From positions 204,998 to 268,997 of the forward strand of contig NMRB01000814.1 in the NCBI GenBank assembly GCA_002633025.1: 64,000 bases of DNA, given 5' to 3'. Position 1 is the first letter of the stretch. Every line of letters begins with the position of its first letter. The notes beneath the pieces were generated by a model that searched no databases, was not told the origin of the DNA, and worked only from the letters and a program-made list of their open reading frames with translations. The stretch comes from Notospermus geniculatus. Its lineage: Eukaryota > Nemertea > Pilidiophora > Heteronemertea > Lineidae. Both the position numbers and the translations under genes were made by a program. Shown one piece after another: positions 11,608 through 24,300 of this stretch.

Positions 11608-11904
11608 AGGTGCTCTAGTTAGAATTGTAAACATTATGGTGTGCCACCTATTGTCAACTTCTGGTACTAACGAATCAGATAAAATCAAACTAAATCTCGC
11701 CTTTCACAACTTTTTGTTTGTTTCTGAGCGTAAAACCATAAATATATTTCAGCTACAAGAATATTTATCAAGATAGATATAAAAATAGATAACATTAATG
11801 TTTTAGTATACACAGTGCTGCCACCTGTCCGCAGGAAAATAACTATTATAATCAACCATGTAAATAAACAAACCGTAATGTTTACAATTCGAACTAGAGC
11901 GCCT
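11608..11904. mobile_element. TIR element with TTAA target site
   Basis: Inverted ends of about 28 bp (AGGTGCTCTAGTTAGAAT... and its near inverse) are flanked by TTAA on both sides (11604-11607 and 11905-11908). It sits exactly where homology between the two large duplication copies ends. Confidence 0.75.
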
Positions 11905-11908
11905 TTAA

Positions 11909-12327
11909 AGCGAATCGATAGCGGATTTTGTTTACATTTGGCTGGTGTTTGTAAACACAAAATTCAGCCAATCAAAATGCACAAAAATTTCTTTGTTGAC
12001 ATTCTGGAGAAGTTTGTTTACATTTTTTCCTGAAAATTCATCCCCTTTCAAATTCTATTTCTAAATCAAATTTTTTCGCTTTCGATTCGCTTTACCGGTA
12101 ATTGTTCTAAGGCAGCATTTCATGCTTTAGAAACAAGTGCAGACTGAACCGGTGGGTTCCTGTTGATTGAAAGGCTTGAATCATGGGTTTGCATTTGTGT
12201 ACACCAAAATGTGCAATTGTACACTTTTTTAGGGAACTTTACTCGTAATTGTACACCAAAATATGCGATTGTACACATTTTTGGGAAACTTCTTCCCCCA
12301 AAATTGAAAATGGGGTAGGCAGGTCTG
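11909..12327. other. spacer between duplication copies
   Basis: No coding region is recognised. A pair of direct repeats around TTGTACACCAAAAT lies at about 12195-12290. Confidence 0.4.
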
Positions 12328-12686
12328 CTGATATCATTTGTTAGAAATTGTCATATGTCATCTGTCCTAAACCGATATAATATGTTGGAAAATGATGTCA
12401 TTTGCTGGAAATTGATGTCATTCGTTGGAAACTGACATCATTTGTTGGAAACTGATATCTTTGGTCAGAAACTGAAGTACGTAATATATGGGACACTATA
12501 ATACTTTGTTACAACTAAATTCTTTTGAAATCCTTTCCAAGTTTCATTGATCCATGACTTGTCAAAACAGAGGTAAAAACATTTGATAAATTGATTATTA
12601 ATATCAAATCTTTGGTGAAAGTTTTTTTTCTAGGGTTAGCTTCTTTGGCGGTTTACTGTGTTCTCTTTCTGTCAGAATCTCTGTTA

Positions 12687-13011
12687 GGCCCCCCAAAAAT
12701 TGTCTGCTTCTTGTCCAGCAACTCAGCGAAAATTGATGCGGGCATGCGAATTTTTTTATATTTTCAAATAATTTTTTTCCCGTTTTCTTCATGGATGGGG
12801 GAAATACCACCAGCAAACTATCTCTCTACATGTTTAAAGCACAGATTTCATGAAAAATAAAGATGATTTCAAATGATGAAGCATTTCTGTGCATGGCGCT
12901 GCGTAAGCAAAGTGGGAAAATTTGAAATTGGTGAGAAAAAAATTTTTGATGCGGAGGGTCTGGGAATGAAGCAGGCGCGGACAAGAAACAAATACTTTAT
13001 TTTTTTTGGCC
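12687..13011. mobile_element. element with TTA target site
   Basis: The 325-bp insertion begins GGCCCCCCAAAAA and ends TTTTTTTTGGCC. TTA flanks both ends (12684-12686, 13012-13014), and copy 1 of the duplication has the empty site with one TTA near 2624. A TTA duplication is typical of PIF/Harbinger-like elements; the short TIR leaves that assignment tentative. Confidence 0.8.
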
Positions 13012-15092
13012 TTATGTCGATGAAATACGGTCTGTCTTCTTTGAATACTAATGATACTCAAATACAAGTTCACTGTGAGGTTTTAATAAATGAAACATAC
13101 CATATACGCAAATATTTTCGCGGCTAAAATATTTAGCGGTTGGGGTCCGAAAGTACCTTTTCGTGTGGATGAATATTCGCGGTTGGGGTTCGATGTGAGA
13201 TTTCAAAAACACTGCGTTTTCAATGCAGGTGAGTGTGTAGCGCATGCATTTGAAAGCGTGAACATGGTGAACAGAGCGGGTCGGTCAGAGAAATTGAGTT
13301 GAAAAAATCAAACACCACAGCGACTTTATTTGGCGGGGCGCCATTATAGCTGCGTGATTGACAGGTCAATGTCACGTGTTACGGGATCGTCGGCGATTGG
13401 AAACTGGTTTGCTTGTAATAGAATTTGCGGGGGTATTGACCAATTCGCGATTTTCATGGTAATTTTTATTCGCGAAAATATTTGCGTATACTGTACTGTA
13501 TTAATGAAACAAGGGCCAATGAGGAACCCGTGTGACGTTTATCCTGACAGGTCGGCGCTGTGAGCAGTGCGACTGCTGCAATGCAGGGCTCGAAAATAGT
13601 CCGGCGCTTTTGCGCCTAGCAACCACACAACAGCGCCAGACGCAGGTCAATACCTGGGTTAGAAAAAAGAAAGTTCGGTCGCACTGCTCACAGCGCCACG
13701 TCATGACGTTAGTTCCTCCAGTTCCCCATTGGCAGAAATTTGTAATCAGAGCAAAATACATATTAATTTTGACTTATTCAAGGACTGGTCAGTGAATGGT
13801 GTATGAAACTAGGCACGAAATGTGCATCAGTTCTTGAACTGGTTGTAATAATAGCACTTGCACATATCTTGAGCAAACGCTGGTGGATTTTGCATTCCTG
13901 TTGCAAAGAACACCATTGCTTTGCAGACCTCCCATTGATATCGAGCTTGTGCAGATGACGTCATCACAGAAAAATCGGCCAGCTTGATGGTCAAATTGAC
14001 GTCAAATGACGTCGTCAACCCACATGATGCGCTTTGTCGTCGGTGCAAGTGGAGTATGTCTGACTTCAACCATGATGTGATCTACACATGGCATAATTTG
14101 TCGTCGACGTCAGTGTGGTGGACCGCTGATCAAAAGTGACGTCATTAAATGAGCCACTGCACAAGCTCGATTGGGATCAAAAAAGCTAATTTTGCACCTT
14201 CTCGCGAGAGAACTTCAGAATTAACCATCGGTGACGCCTATTTAGCTTAGAACACACAATCTCTTGGCTACATTAACTATGTCTCGTGTACGTCTTGGGG
14301 CCTCGGTGATTTTTCAGTGGTGATGGTACTCGAATTGTGCTGTCTTCGTCGAGTTCTGAACGGTGACCTCTCCCAGTATTTCTGCTAGAGGGTACTAGGG
14401 TACTTAGCTCGCCCTCAACGGAACAGAAAAAGGTCTTGAATTTAATAGGGTTTTTGCTGATTTTGAAAAAAAACTGGTACCCTTAAAAAATTTGTGGCAG
14501 AGACCCTGGGTCGATTTTACAAAGTGTGTTTAAGACTTAGACGCGTGTAACTTCATCAAATACATGGGGGAAGTGTGTGCATTTAGTGAAGTTACACGCG
14601 TCTAAGTCTTAAACACCCTTTGTGAAATCGGCCCCTTGTCTTTGACGTCGAGAGCACTTCTGGTTACTTGTCGGATCAATGGGTCATATGAATAAAGACT
14701 AGCAAATGCTTTTACTTCAACTTTGTACAGCATTGCTTAGTGCATTTGCATTGCAAAATTCAAGTAAAAGCATTTGCTAGTCTTTATTCATATGACCCAT
14801 TGTCCAAGAATTGATTCGTCATCTCGATGATGTCATTTATCAACTGTGCGATTGTGAGAGCCATCTGGTGGTGGAGTGGATAACGAGAAGGGATTATATG
14901 TCAGGAGATGTGTCATCATACCAAGAAGACCCCTTGGGTGGAACCCTTATCAAAATGACGCAACCATCTGAATCAGCTGGAGAAGATTTCAAAGCTGAGC
15001 CATCATTGACGGATACCTTTTCTACCTGTTCAGTTCATTCCTTGTTTGCGCTCCTGTCTTTCTGCTCATCGTAGGTCCTTCTTTCTCCACAG

Positions 15093-15306
15093 GGTGGTGC
15101 TGATCAAGGGATGCCCATCATCGTGTCGCGGGTGGCGCCGAACACTCCCGCCGATCTGTGTATCCCGAGACTTAACGAGGGCGACCAGGTCCTGTACATC
15201 AACGGGCGCGACGTCTCGCAGCACACGCACGAGCAAGTGGTCATGTTTATTCGGGCGTCACGTGAGACGCATTCGGGGGAATTGGTGCTTGTCGTTCGAC
15301 CAAACG
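15093..15306 (+). CDS. PTPN4: PTPN3/4 PDZ exon, intact copy
   Basis: A 214-nt exon between CTCCACAG and ACG/GTAAGT, entering in phase 0 and leaving in phase 1. It encodes the second half of the PDZ fold: [16 protein letters not shown], then [15 protein letters not shown], then [13 protein letters not shown] and the closing strand LVVRPN. In this family the PDZ domain binds C-terminal peptides and modulates phosphatase activity. The carboxylate-binding GLGF-type loop would be encoded upstream, outside the window. Confidence 0.93.
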
Positions 15307-18300
15307 GTAAGTCTGCGTTGGAGAAGGTCTTAAGCTAGCCGCACACAGACGAATACCCCTCAGACACATTTGGCACAGCCGTATTTAAAATGGTTGAGAC
15401 ACGAAATTTGGCAGTGTGCTTGATTTCGCAGCCATGTTTCTGCCTGTGCCCTGTCATTCTGCCGTATTCCTTAATTCCAATCGGTTTGGTACTTTGTGCA
15501 GCTGCACATGGTAGCGCAGCTTTATTCTGGAATCAGCCAAATTGGTTACGCCCCAAATAAAGTTTGGCCAAATTCGTCGAGTGTTATTCCTCTGTGTGCG
15601 GCTAGCTTTAGTATTGGCAGTCAATGTTAAGCCTGCTGCACACTGGAGCTATCTGCTGAGCAAAAAGTCATTCGAGACCGTTTGCTCAGCAGATAGCTCA
15701 CCGAAAAATATGCGTACACGCGAGCTTTCTGCCTCGCGAGGCAAAAAACTCACAGAAATTACGCGCACACGCGAGCTATCTGCTGAGCAAACGGTCTCGA
15801 ATGACTTTTGGGTAGGAAGCTATGTCTTTCACCTTAGAAACCTGTTATTATTTCATGCCCTCTGGTGGAAAAGGGCGCATCTTTCATTGGAATTATTGAG
15901 AAAAATAATCCACTATTGATCAAGATAAAATTTTCAGGGTGCCACGGCAAAAGGAAAGTGTGCGAATTTGCACTTCCCTTCGATGTCTCAGTGAATTTCG
16001 AGCCCTGCCGTAACCACCCACTATAAGATAGTACAGCATTACTATTATAAAAGGATAGCTGAGATAATATTAGTAATAGGTGATAGTAGGATTTTAAAAG
16101 GTCACATTGGAAATCTATTGTGTTCAATGGATGAGCTGATTAAAGGTCAATTAGTAATGAGATCACATTGCATGATGGATTGTATAGAATGTGAAGTTAA
16201 CTTTTTCTGAGTAACTTGCGTCCCTCTACCGATTCTCAATTTATCAGTTGATCCATATTTAGAAGCAATACAACATCGTAAATAAGCAAAAGCGATATTG
16301 TTCAGAAAGCGGTGTGCATTATACCGCTACGCCTTTGCGTAGCTGTTCATCAGTTCATGTCATCACCCATCTTCACTTTATAATAATAAGCAAGAAGTCA
16401 ATCTCCAGAATTCACGAATTTTCGACCCCAACCGGGGTCTTTTTCAAGTGGAACTTTACAATCTGAAACTCTAGAAAAGACAGTCTTTTCTAGAGTTTCA
16501 GATTGTAAAGTTCCACTTGAAAAAGACCCCGGTTGGGGTCGAAAATTCGTGAATTCTGGAGATTGACTTCTTGCTTATTATCATTTTGTGTGTCAATTTT
16601 GTGCTATTCTGTATCTTCTCTTCACTTTATAAGATTCCTATTAAGCGGTTCATATGACCACCCCAATTCCTGGCCTACAAGGTTCCTAAAGCGGTTAAGA
16701 TGAACAGCCATTCTTGGCCTATAAGATTTCTAAAGGGGCCACCAATGGGACCACCAATTCTTTGCTGATAAATTACCTAATGCGATTCATGTGACCCGCC
16801 CCATTCTTAACCTACTGGGTTCCTAAAGCAGTTCATATGACCATCCCAGTTCTTGCCTAAAGGTTCCTGAAGCGGTTCATGTGGCCACCCATTCTCAGTG
16901 TATAAGGTTCCTAAAGCGGTTCACGTCACCACCCATTCTGAAGGTTCCTAAAGCAGTTCATATGACCACCCCCGTTCTTGGCCTACAAGGTTCCTAAAGC
17001 GGTTCATGTGACCATCTCCATTCTTGGCCGATAAGGTTCCTAAAGCAGTTCATGTGACCACCCATTCTGAAGGTTCCTAAAGCAGTTCATATGACCACCC
17101 CCATTCTTGGCCTACAAGGTTCCTAAAGCAGTTCATGTGACCACCAAGGTACTAAAGCGGTTCATATGACAACAAATTCTTTGCTGACAAGGATCCTAAA
17201 GCGATTCATGTGACCGCCAATTCTTGGCCTACAAGGTTCCTATATGCAATTCATGTGACCAATCCCATTCTTGGCGGGCAAACGTTCCTAAAGCAGTTCA
17301 TGTGACAAACCCCATTCTTGGCCTATAAGGTTCCAAAAGCGGTTCATGTGGTGACCTCCAATTCTTGGTCTACAAGGGTCCGAAAACGGTTCATGTGACC
17401 ACCAATTTTTGGCCTACCTAAAACGGTTCTTGTAACCAACGATTCTTGCCTTCTGAGGGAGGCCCTTCATAAGGCAGAACTTGTAAGACCTCTGCTGCTA
17501 GGGAAGCTGATAATCATAGTGCCATTATGAGTCTACTGTTGTGTCTCCCAAAACAGTCTTTTGATAAAATACGCATAATTTCGACTTTCTTTTCCAGTTT
17601 ACGTTGGGGATGACACAATAGAAGAACCCGACTTTCAATACATCCCGGACACTCATCACATATCAAGTACGTTACCTCAGTCGGACTTACTGGGTGGTTC
17701 ACTCATGCTCCTGCAGGAGGCGTTGGAGTCGGGGGCTGCTTTGGCGCAGTTTGAGCAACTTTATAGGAAGAAGCCGGGAATGACGATGCATGCTGCAAGG
17801 CAGTCAGAAAATATACCCAAAAATAGATATCGTGACATATCACCTTGTAAGTATCATCTAGGCCTACAACGTTTACAGTAGGGCCCGTTTAGACGACCAG
17901 CCAAAAAACCACATCAGATTCGATCCGATCAAACCGTATTCTGGACCGGATTTGTTCCAAGATTTTGGGTAGCGTTTACACACGCATGTTAATCTGGTCA
18001 CAAAGACATCAAATTACCCTTGTGGAACTCTCCACAGCAAGTGCGGTCAGTGGAGGAGGAAAAACCACATCAGTGCGCATGCGCGCAGGTTGGATGAATC
18101 CCGATTCGGGTCTCATTTGTGTTCAGACGAGAGTTTTAATCTGGTCAAATGTGGTCCAATGTGGTCTAATGCAGTCGAATGTGGATTCGGGACCAGCAAA
18201 ATCGGTGGTCCATTTCAAATCCACATTGGACCGCATTGGGTAGCATTTACATGCAAGAGTTTTGAACAACAATCGGATTCGATCGGATCGCATGTGGATT

Positions 18301-21300
18301 TTGCCTGTCGTCTAAACAGCCTTAGTAATTTCATGTGATGTCAACTTTTTGGGGTCTTCAGGTGCGTGAGTCTGCTCTGGATGATGAATGATGAATTATG
18401 TGGAGGGCTTGATATTTATCGTCTGAATGATCTTCCTTCAGATATTAGTCTGGATTGGCACATTCTGCACCAAAACATTTGTGTGCGTATGTTCATGAAA
18501 AAACATAGCGTGTTCAATTACTTACACCGGCCAGGCACTAGCGCTTTCTCAGACATGCACATTGGCGGCCAATAAAAGAACGCTGTCATGTTAGACCCTA
18601 AGGGCCGTATGCACCAAACGAAGATTATCTTGAACTCAGGTTGAGCCACAACTTTTCCATTGTCACGATATGACCTGGCAAACCTGAACAATTGAAAAGT
18701 TGTGGCTCAACCTGAGTTCAAGATAATCTTCGTTTGGTGCATACGGCCCTAAAAGTGTCATGCCAGATATGCTCTGATTGGCTGATTTTCCGCCATGACA
18801 CTTTACTTGTAAGCGTTTGAGTTCTTTTGCATGCTGATGTATGCGAGGGCTGTGTGTTCATCTGCAATGGAAGTGACATCATGCTATGCATGCTGGGACA
18901 CTTCCTGAAGTAACCGGCTCAGGGGGAGGGTTAGTTGCGCCTGGCGCGACAGGCCTGACTTAGAGAACTTCCGGTAAATAAAGCGCTGTCGTGCCAGGCC
19001 AGTGTTGGTGCGAGTAAGAAATAGAACACACTAAACAGATTTGTTGTGTGCATAAACAGAGATATACATTAGTGTGCATCAATAAATGTGTGGTGTGCTT
19101 ATCAACTTCAAAGACTGTGCAAGTCTATCGCTAAAAAATCTGGTGGTTTTATTTCACTGCAACATATCCCTCTTCCTTTCCTCTTTGCAGACGACCAAAC
19201 ACGGGTCAAATTAAAGTCCAGTCCATCAGGAGACTACATAAATGCAAACCTTGTACATGTAAGTATGAACATATACTCCACAAGGGTCCTTACACAAGCA
19301 GTCTTTTCAAGTGAATTCCCTAATGAATTCGTACAGTTCTGTGGAACAGAGTGTGTGAGCAGAACAAAGCGGCTGTGTAGGAGACTAGCATCTTCGATAA
19401 TCGAAGGCCGATCTGCACTGAACACCATGGCGAAATGAAATGGGTTTTGAGAAAGGGATCCGTTATGTCGGCCTTACACGAACAATAAAGGTAGCAGAAA
19501 GATACCAAGAAGAAGGACAAGTCAATTGATGTATGATATGTCAAATTTGATCCAGCTACTGCAGAAATGTCGGCTGAAAACCTTGCGCCAATCGGATGTG
19601 GAATGAAAAGTGTAGATATCTGATCCGGTGTCCGCTCATTTTGCAATCTTTTTGTTCCAGATGGAAATAGCGGGATCTGGCATTGTAAATAGATATATAG
19701 CCGCCCAGGGCCCACTTCCAAACACCGTGACAGACTTCTGGCAGATGGCTTGGGAACAGCAGTCCACGCTCGTCGTGATGCTGACATCAAAGATAGAACG
19801 TGGTCGCGTCAAGTGTCATCAATATTGGCCCGATTTGTACGAGACGGCCGACCTCGGACAATTACAGCTCTCCTGCGTGAAGGAGGAAGAAACACCGTCC
19901 TTTGCATTTAGAGAATTCACTCTTGTCAACATGGAGGTGAGAATTTCTCCGTGTACCGCAGTGTGTCCTTCTAGGAAACATGCCAGTGGCGGATCCAGGA
20001 GTTGCCGAAGGGGGGGGCGTGAGCCCCGAAGGCGCAAAGCGCCAAAAATTTGGGGGTAAAAGTGCCAGAAACGCGATTTCCTGGCACCTGGGAAGGCCAA
20101 ATTGAACTTTCTTTTTACTGAAAATCAGGGGTCTGATTATATGCCTTCCAAAATATTTGTTGCTCGGCGGCTGAACGGGGGGGCGTGCGCCGGGNGCGCC
20201 AGGCACGCCCCCCCTTGGATCCGCCACTGCGTGCGACATGCAGATTTTCTGTTGTAATGAAACAAGATGTTACAAATGTATATTTGTGAGTTCCTACAAT
20301 ACCATACGAAATGTTACATCGGGAAAGTTTTCAAGATACAGTGGGTACTTATTAAAGGGAATTAAGTGCAGCAGTCAAAAATGACACAAAAAATAATTTC
20401 ATGGGACCGACTCAGGAAATTCACAATTTCAAAATTACAAATTTTGTATTTTAGTGGATTCCATCCCTCAGTAAGCCTAGATTTGCCGTTGTCTGTGTTC
20501 TAAATGCTATTCGAAGGCAGCAAAGCCACAGCAATAGGGAGGTTTTGAAAGCGCCCAGTTAGGCCCTACGACGACGTTTATCTATTGTGTGGATATACCC
20601 AAACAATAGATAAACGTCGTCGTATGGCCTAACCGGGCGCTTGCGAAACCTCCCTACTTGTGCAAATACGCTCGTAGTAGGCAATAAATTCCCGATGTGA
20701 GTAAAGTAATAGATTTTCAAGATGGCGGCATTTGATTCGCTATTCAGACACCTTGACTGGCACGACAAGTTTGCTTTAATCCTTTGCAGCCTGAATAAGT
20801 TTTAGGAAATTTACCAATTTTGACAGTTTTTAGCTCACCTGGGGTGAGCTCTTGTCGTGGGTCTGCGTCCGTCGTTCGTCGTCGTCGTCCGTTAGCAGGG
20901 CACGTTTCGTAACCGCTGAAGCTATTGATCTGAAACTTGGTACATATATACCCCTAGGTCAGATGACCTACGACACCAAGTTTCGGTCCGATTCGACTCT
21001 TAGCTTGGCCACCAGGTGGCAGCAACCAAAAACACAAAAAGTGCAATAACTCCTGAACTAATGACTGGATCACCTCCAAATTTTTATCATAGGTGTATCT
21101 AATGAGGGTACATTACATATATAACGGGTTTTTGATTTGACCTACTTTTCAAAGTCACAGAGGTCAAAGTTCAAAATTTGGCTTTAAGTGGCACGTTTCC
21201 TAACCGGAGGTGCTATTGACCTGAAATTTGGTACATATATACCCCTAGGTCAGATGACCTATGACACCCCTAGGTCAGATGACCTATGACACCAAGTTTC

Positions 21301-24300
21301 GGTCCGATTTGACTCTTAGCTTGGCCACCAGGTGGGAAACCAAAAACACAAAAAGTGCAATAACTCATGAACTAATGACTGGATCCTCTCCAAATTTTTA
21401 TCACTGATGCTTCTAATGAGGATGCATGACGTAAGTAAGGGGTTTTTGATTTGACTGACTTTTCAAGGTCACAGAGGTCAAAGTTCAAAATTTAGTCATG
21501 TGGTGCGTGTTTCGGGAACTGCTTGGGCTATTGACTTGAAACTTTGTACATAATACATCCCTATGTCAGGTGACCTATGACACCACTTTTCAGTGTGATT
21601 CGATTCTTCGGTTAGCCACCAGGTGGCCAAAACCAAAACTCAAAGTCCAGTAACTCCTGAACTGTAACTGGATTGTCTCCAAATTTTTATCAGGTGCATC
21701 TAATGAGGATACATGACCCTGGAACATTTCGATTTAACATTTGTTATTTGTTTTTCTGGCACGTTCACCCAGGTGAGCACATGGTCCATGGACCATTTCA
21801 TTTTGAAAAAAAATAATCATGTTCACTACTTTGAGGGCTTTGGTGGGGCGGGAATCATTTTCCAGGCCAGTAGGACCAGGCTGAGGATCGTCAATATCCG
21901 TGTCACTATCATCACCCTCCAAATCAGCCCCCTGGGGGTACCAGGGCCTCTGTAATATATGCACCACTCAGGTGCGGATCCAAGGGGGGCACACCCGGCC
22001 CATGCCCCCTCTATTTTGTGGAAAACCTTTAAAATTGACCGGGAAATTTTGAAAATATGTTAAAATTCAACCGGGGTTTTCCACGATGTGCACTGGCTGT
22101 GCCCCCTCTTTCCCATGATTCTGGATCCGCCCCTGCCACTCCAGGTGCATCTGTGTATTTTCAATATCAGAATCATTACTGCTGTATTCATCGTTATCTG
22201 CGCCATCTAAATCCCGTGTATCATCGTCAATTTGGGCTAACACCTCTCCCAGGCTCATGCGGGCCTTACCTGTGGCCATCCTGATCTTTGTACCTCCCGA
22301 AAAAATCAATTTCTGTTCACAATGCTCAGTGTGGCGCTGAAAAGTTCCGAATCCAAATTTATGTACGTGACATCTTCTGTTAAAAAATTCAAATTAATTT
22401 TAAACACTTTTTCAGACCAATGAGGAGCGACATATCAGACAAATGCAATATATCGCCTGGCCAGATCACGGAGTGCCAGATGATTCAAGTGACTTTCTTG
22501 ACTTTGTTCTTCGGGTGCGGCAGAATCGGTTGGGGATGGTTGAGCCGACAATAGTTCACTGCAGGTATGGAACATTTGTAAATGTCAGAATGTGTGATAT
22601 ATGGAGAGTCATCCATTATATGCATCGCTGATGGCATATCAATTAACCTTTCACTGCTGAGTTTCCCAGATAAGTTGTACGCTACACTGCCGAGTTTCCG
22701 GTTGCCCGTTCTTGGGAAATCCCCTAATTTCGATTAAGGCGCTGTCTGTGAATAGCCAAACTAACTAAACACACCTTCTGCATGGGCGACGATGGTCGCC
22801 TACGGCAATCTCGGGGGAATTCCTGTAATTTCGATTGGGGCGCCATCTGTGGATACCCAAACTAACTGAACACACCTTCTGCATAGGGCGACGATGGTCG
22901 CCTACGGCAGTCACCAGAGGGGGCGACGATTGTCACCTACGGCAATGAAAGGGTTAAAGCCACGCAGTGCTTACGTTCTCATTAGTGTACATGTAGTGTA
23001 AAATGCAGTATGCTCTATCTGAATACACTAACACTCCACCTGTAGTTTTTGCTGAAAACTGCATCTTGATTCTTTGAAGTACGTATCAGGCAAACATTTC
23101 GGGGTCCTTCATGAGGCTATGAGACCTCGACCTGCATTCTCCAAACACTTTGAAAAAAACCCTAAAATTCAGTACAACTAAAGGGTACAAAACAACAACA
23201 GGTTTCCAGCAACAATGACCTGTTGTTGAAACAACAAACTATAACAACAGGTTGAAACAACAGGTTGAAACAACAACGACCTGTTGTTGAAACAATAACA
23301 GGTTGAAACAACAACGACCCGTTGTTGAAACAATAACAGGTTGAAACAACAACAACCTGTTGTTGAAACAGTAACAGGTTGAAACAACTAGACCTGTTGT
23401 TGAAACAATAATATCTGTCGAGAAAATTTTCTTACTAGTAAGGCATGATTTTCTGTTGCAGTGCTGGGATTGGTCGAACAGGTGTCCTGATCACGATGGA
23501 GACGGCGATGTGCCTCGTCGAAGCCAACCAACCTATCTACCCCCTGGACATCGTCCGGCAGATGAGGGATCAGAGGGCAATGCTCATCCAGACAGCTGTA
23601 AGTACCCATCATCCCCAGGAATGGCGCTACCCACTCGCCAAATCGCCGTTGACCATGTCACCTCTGATTTGGCTAAAACTTAAACCATTTGGCTAAATTT
23701 TCAACACTGGGGAGGTTCCGCAAATCTGACAAAACACAAAGTAAAAAATACGAAATTCAACTTCATTTCCAGGACCTAATGTATTTCTAGATGGTTGGTA
23801 CCACACATGTCCCTGCTGCCAGTGCGTCTTTTAGCATGTCATGTAAGACCGAGAGAGTTATGGTGCATCTTGAATTTTTAAATTTCCACTTTGTAGATAT
23901 CGGTACGAAGTGGAAATGAAAGGTAAATTTCACAGTTTAATACACACCGTAACTCTATCGGTCTAACATCATATGCTAAAAGACGGCCAAATTTGCAGTC
24001 CTCATGCATTTTCAATTAGGGCTGTCAGTGAGTTGACCAATAGGTGTCACTACGGCCCAATTCAATGCATATAGCGGACCCATTCATTCTTGATCGTGCA
24101 CCAATCATGTGGATTTTCCTGTGTATTGGTCTGCTAGAACTTTGCTGTCATCTGTTGGCAGCAAAAGTCTGTGATTTTCAGCCTGTTCATGTTCACCGTT
24201 TTCTTTTTCAGAGTCAATACAAGTTTGTTTGTGAGGCGATACTGAGGGTCTATCATGGTAAGTGTTTGTGTTTCATCTATAGAGCTTGTGAAGATGACGT

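Larger units (their letters stand above)
2280..11610. repeat. large duplication, copy 1
   Basis: This block aligns in the same order and orientation to 12335-19615. It carries copies of three PTPN exons (5615-5830, 8682-8930, 10114-10181) and the introns between them. Exons differ only at a few silent positions plus one 2-nt insertion, while introns differ by substitutions and by insertion or loss of whole transposons. The block can be a true tandem duplication or two haplotypes placed in series by the assembler. Sequence at about 10230-11415 has no partner in copy 2. Confidence 0.85.
12335..19615. repeat. large duplication, copy 2
   Basis: This block matches 2280-11610 and continues directly into the unique PTP exon at 19661, so it is the copy in the normal gene order. 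Shared mobile elements include those at 13097-13497, 14510-14637, 14680-14804, 15333-15611, 16382-16581 and 17881-18322. Elements private to this copy are at 12687-13011, 15630-15815 and 18601-18749. Confidence 0.85.
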
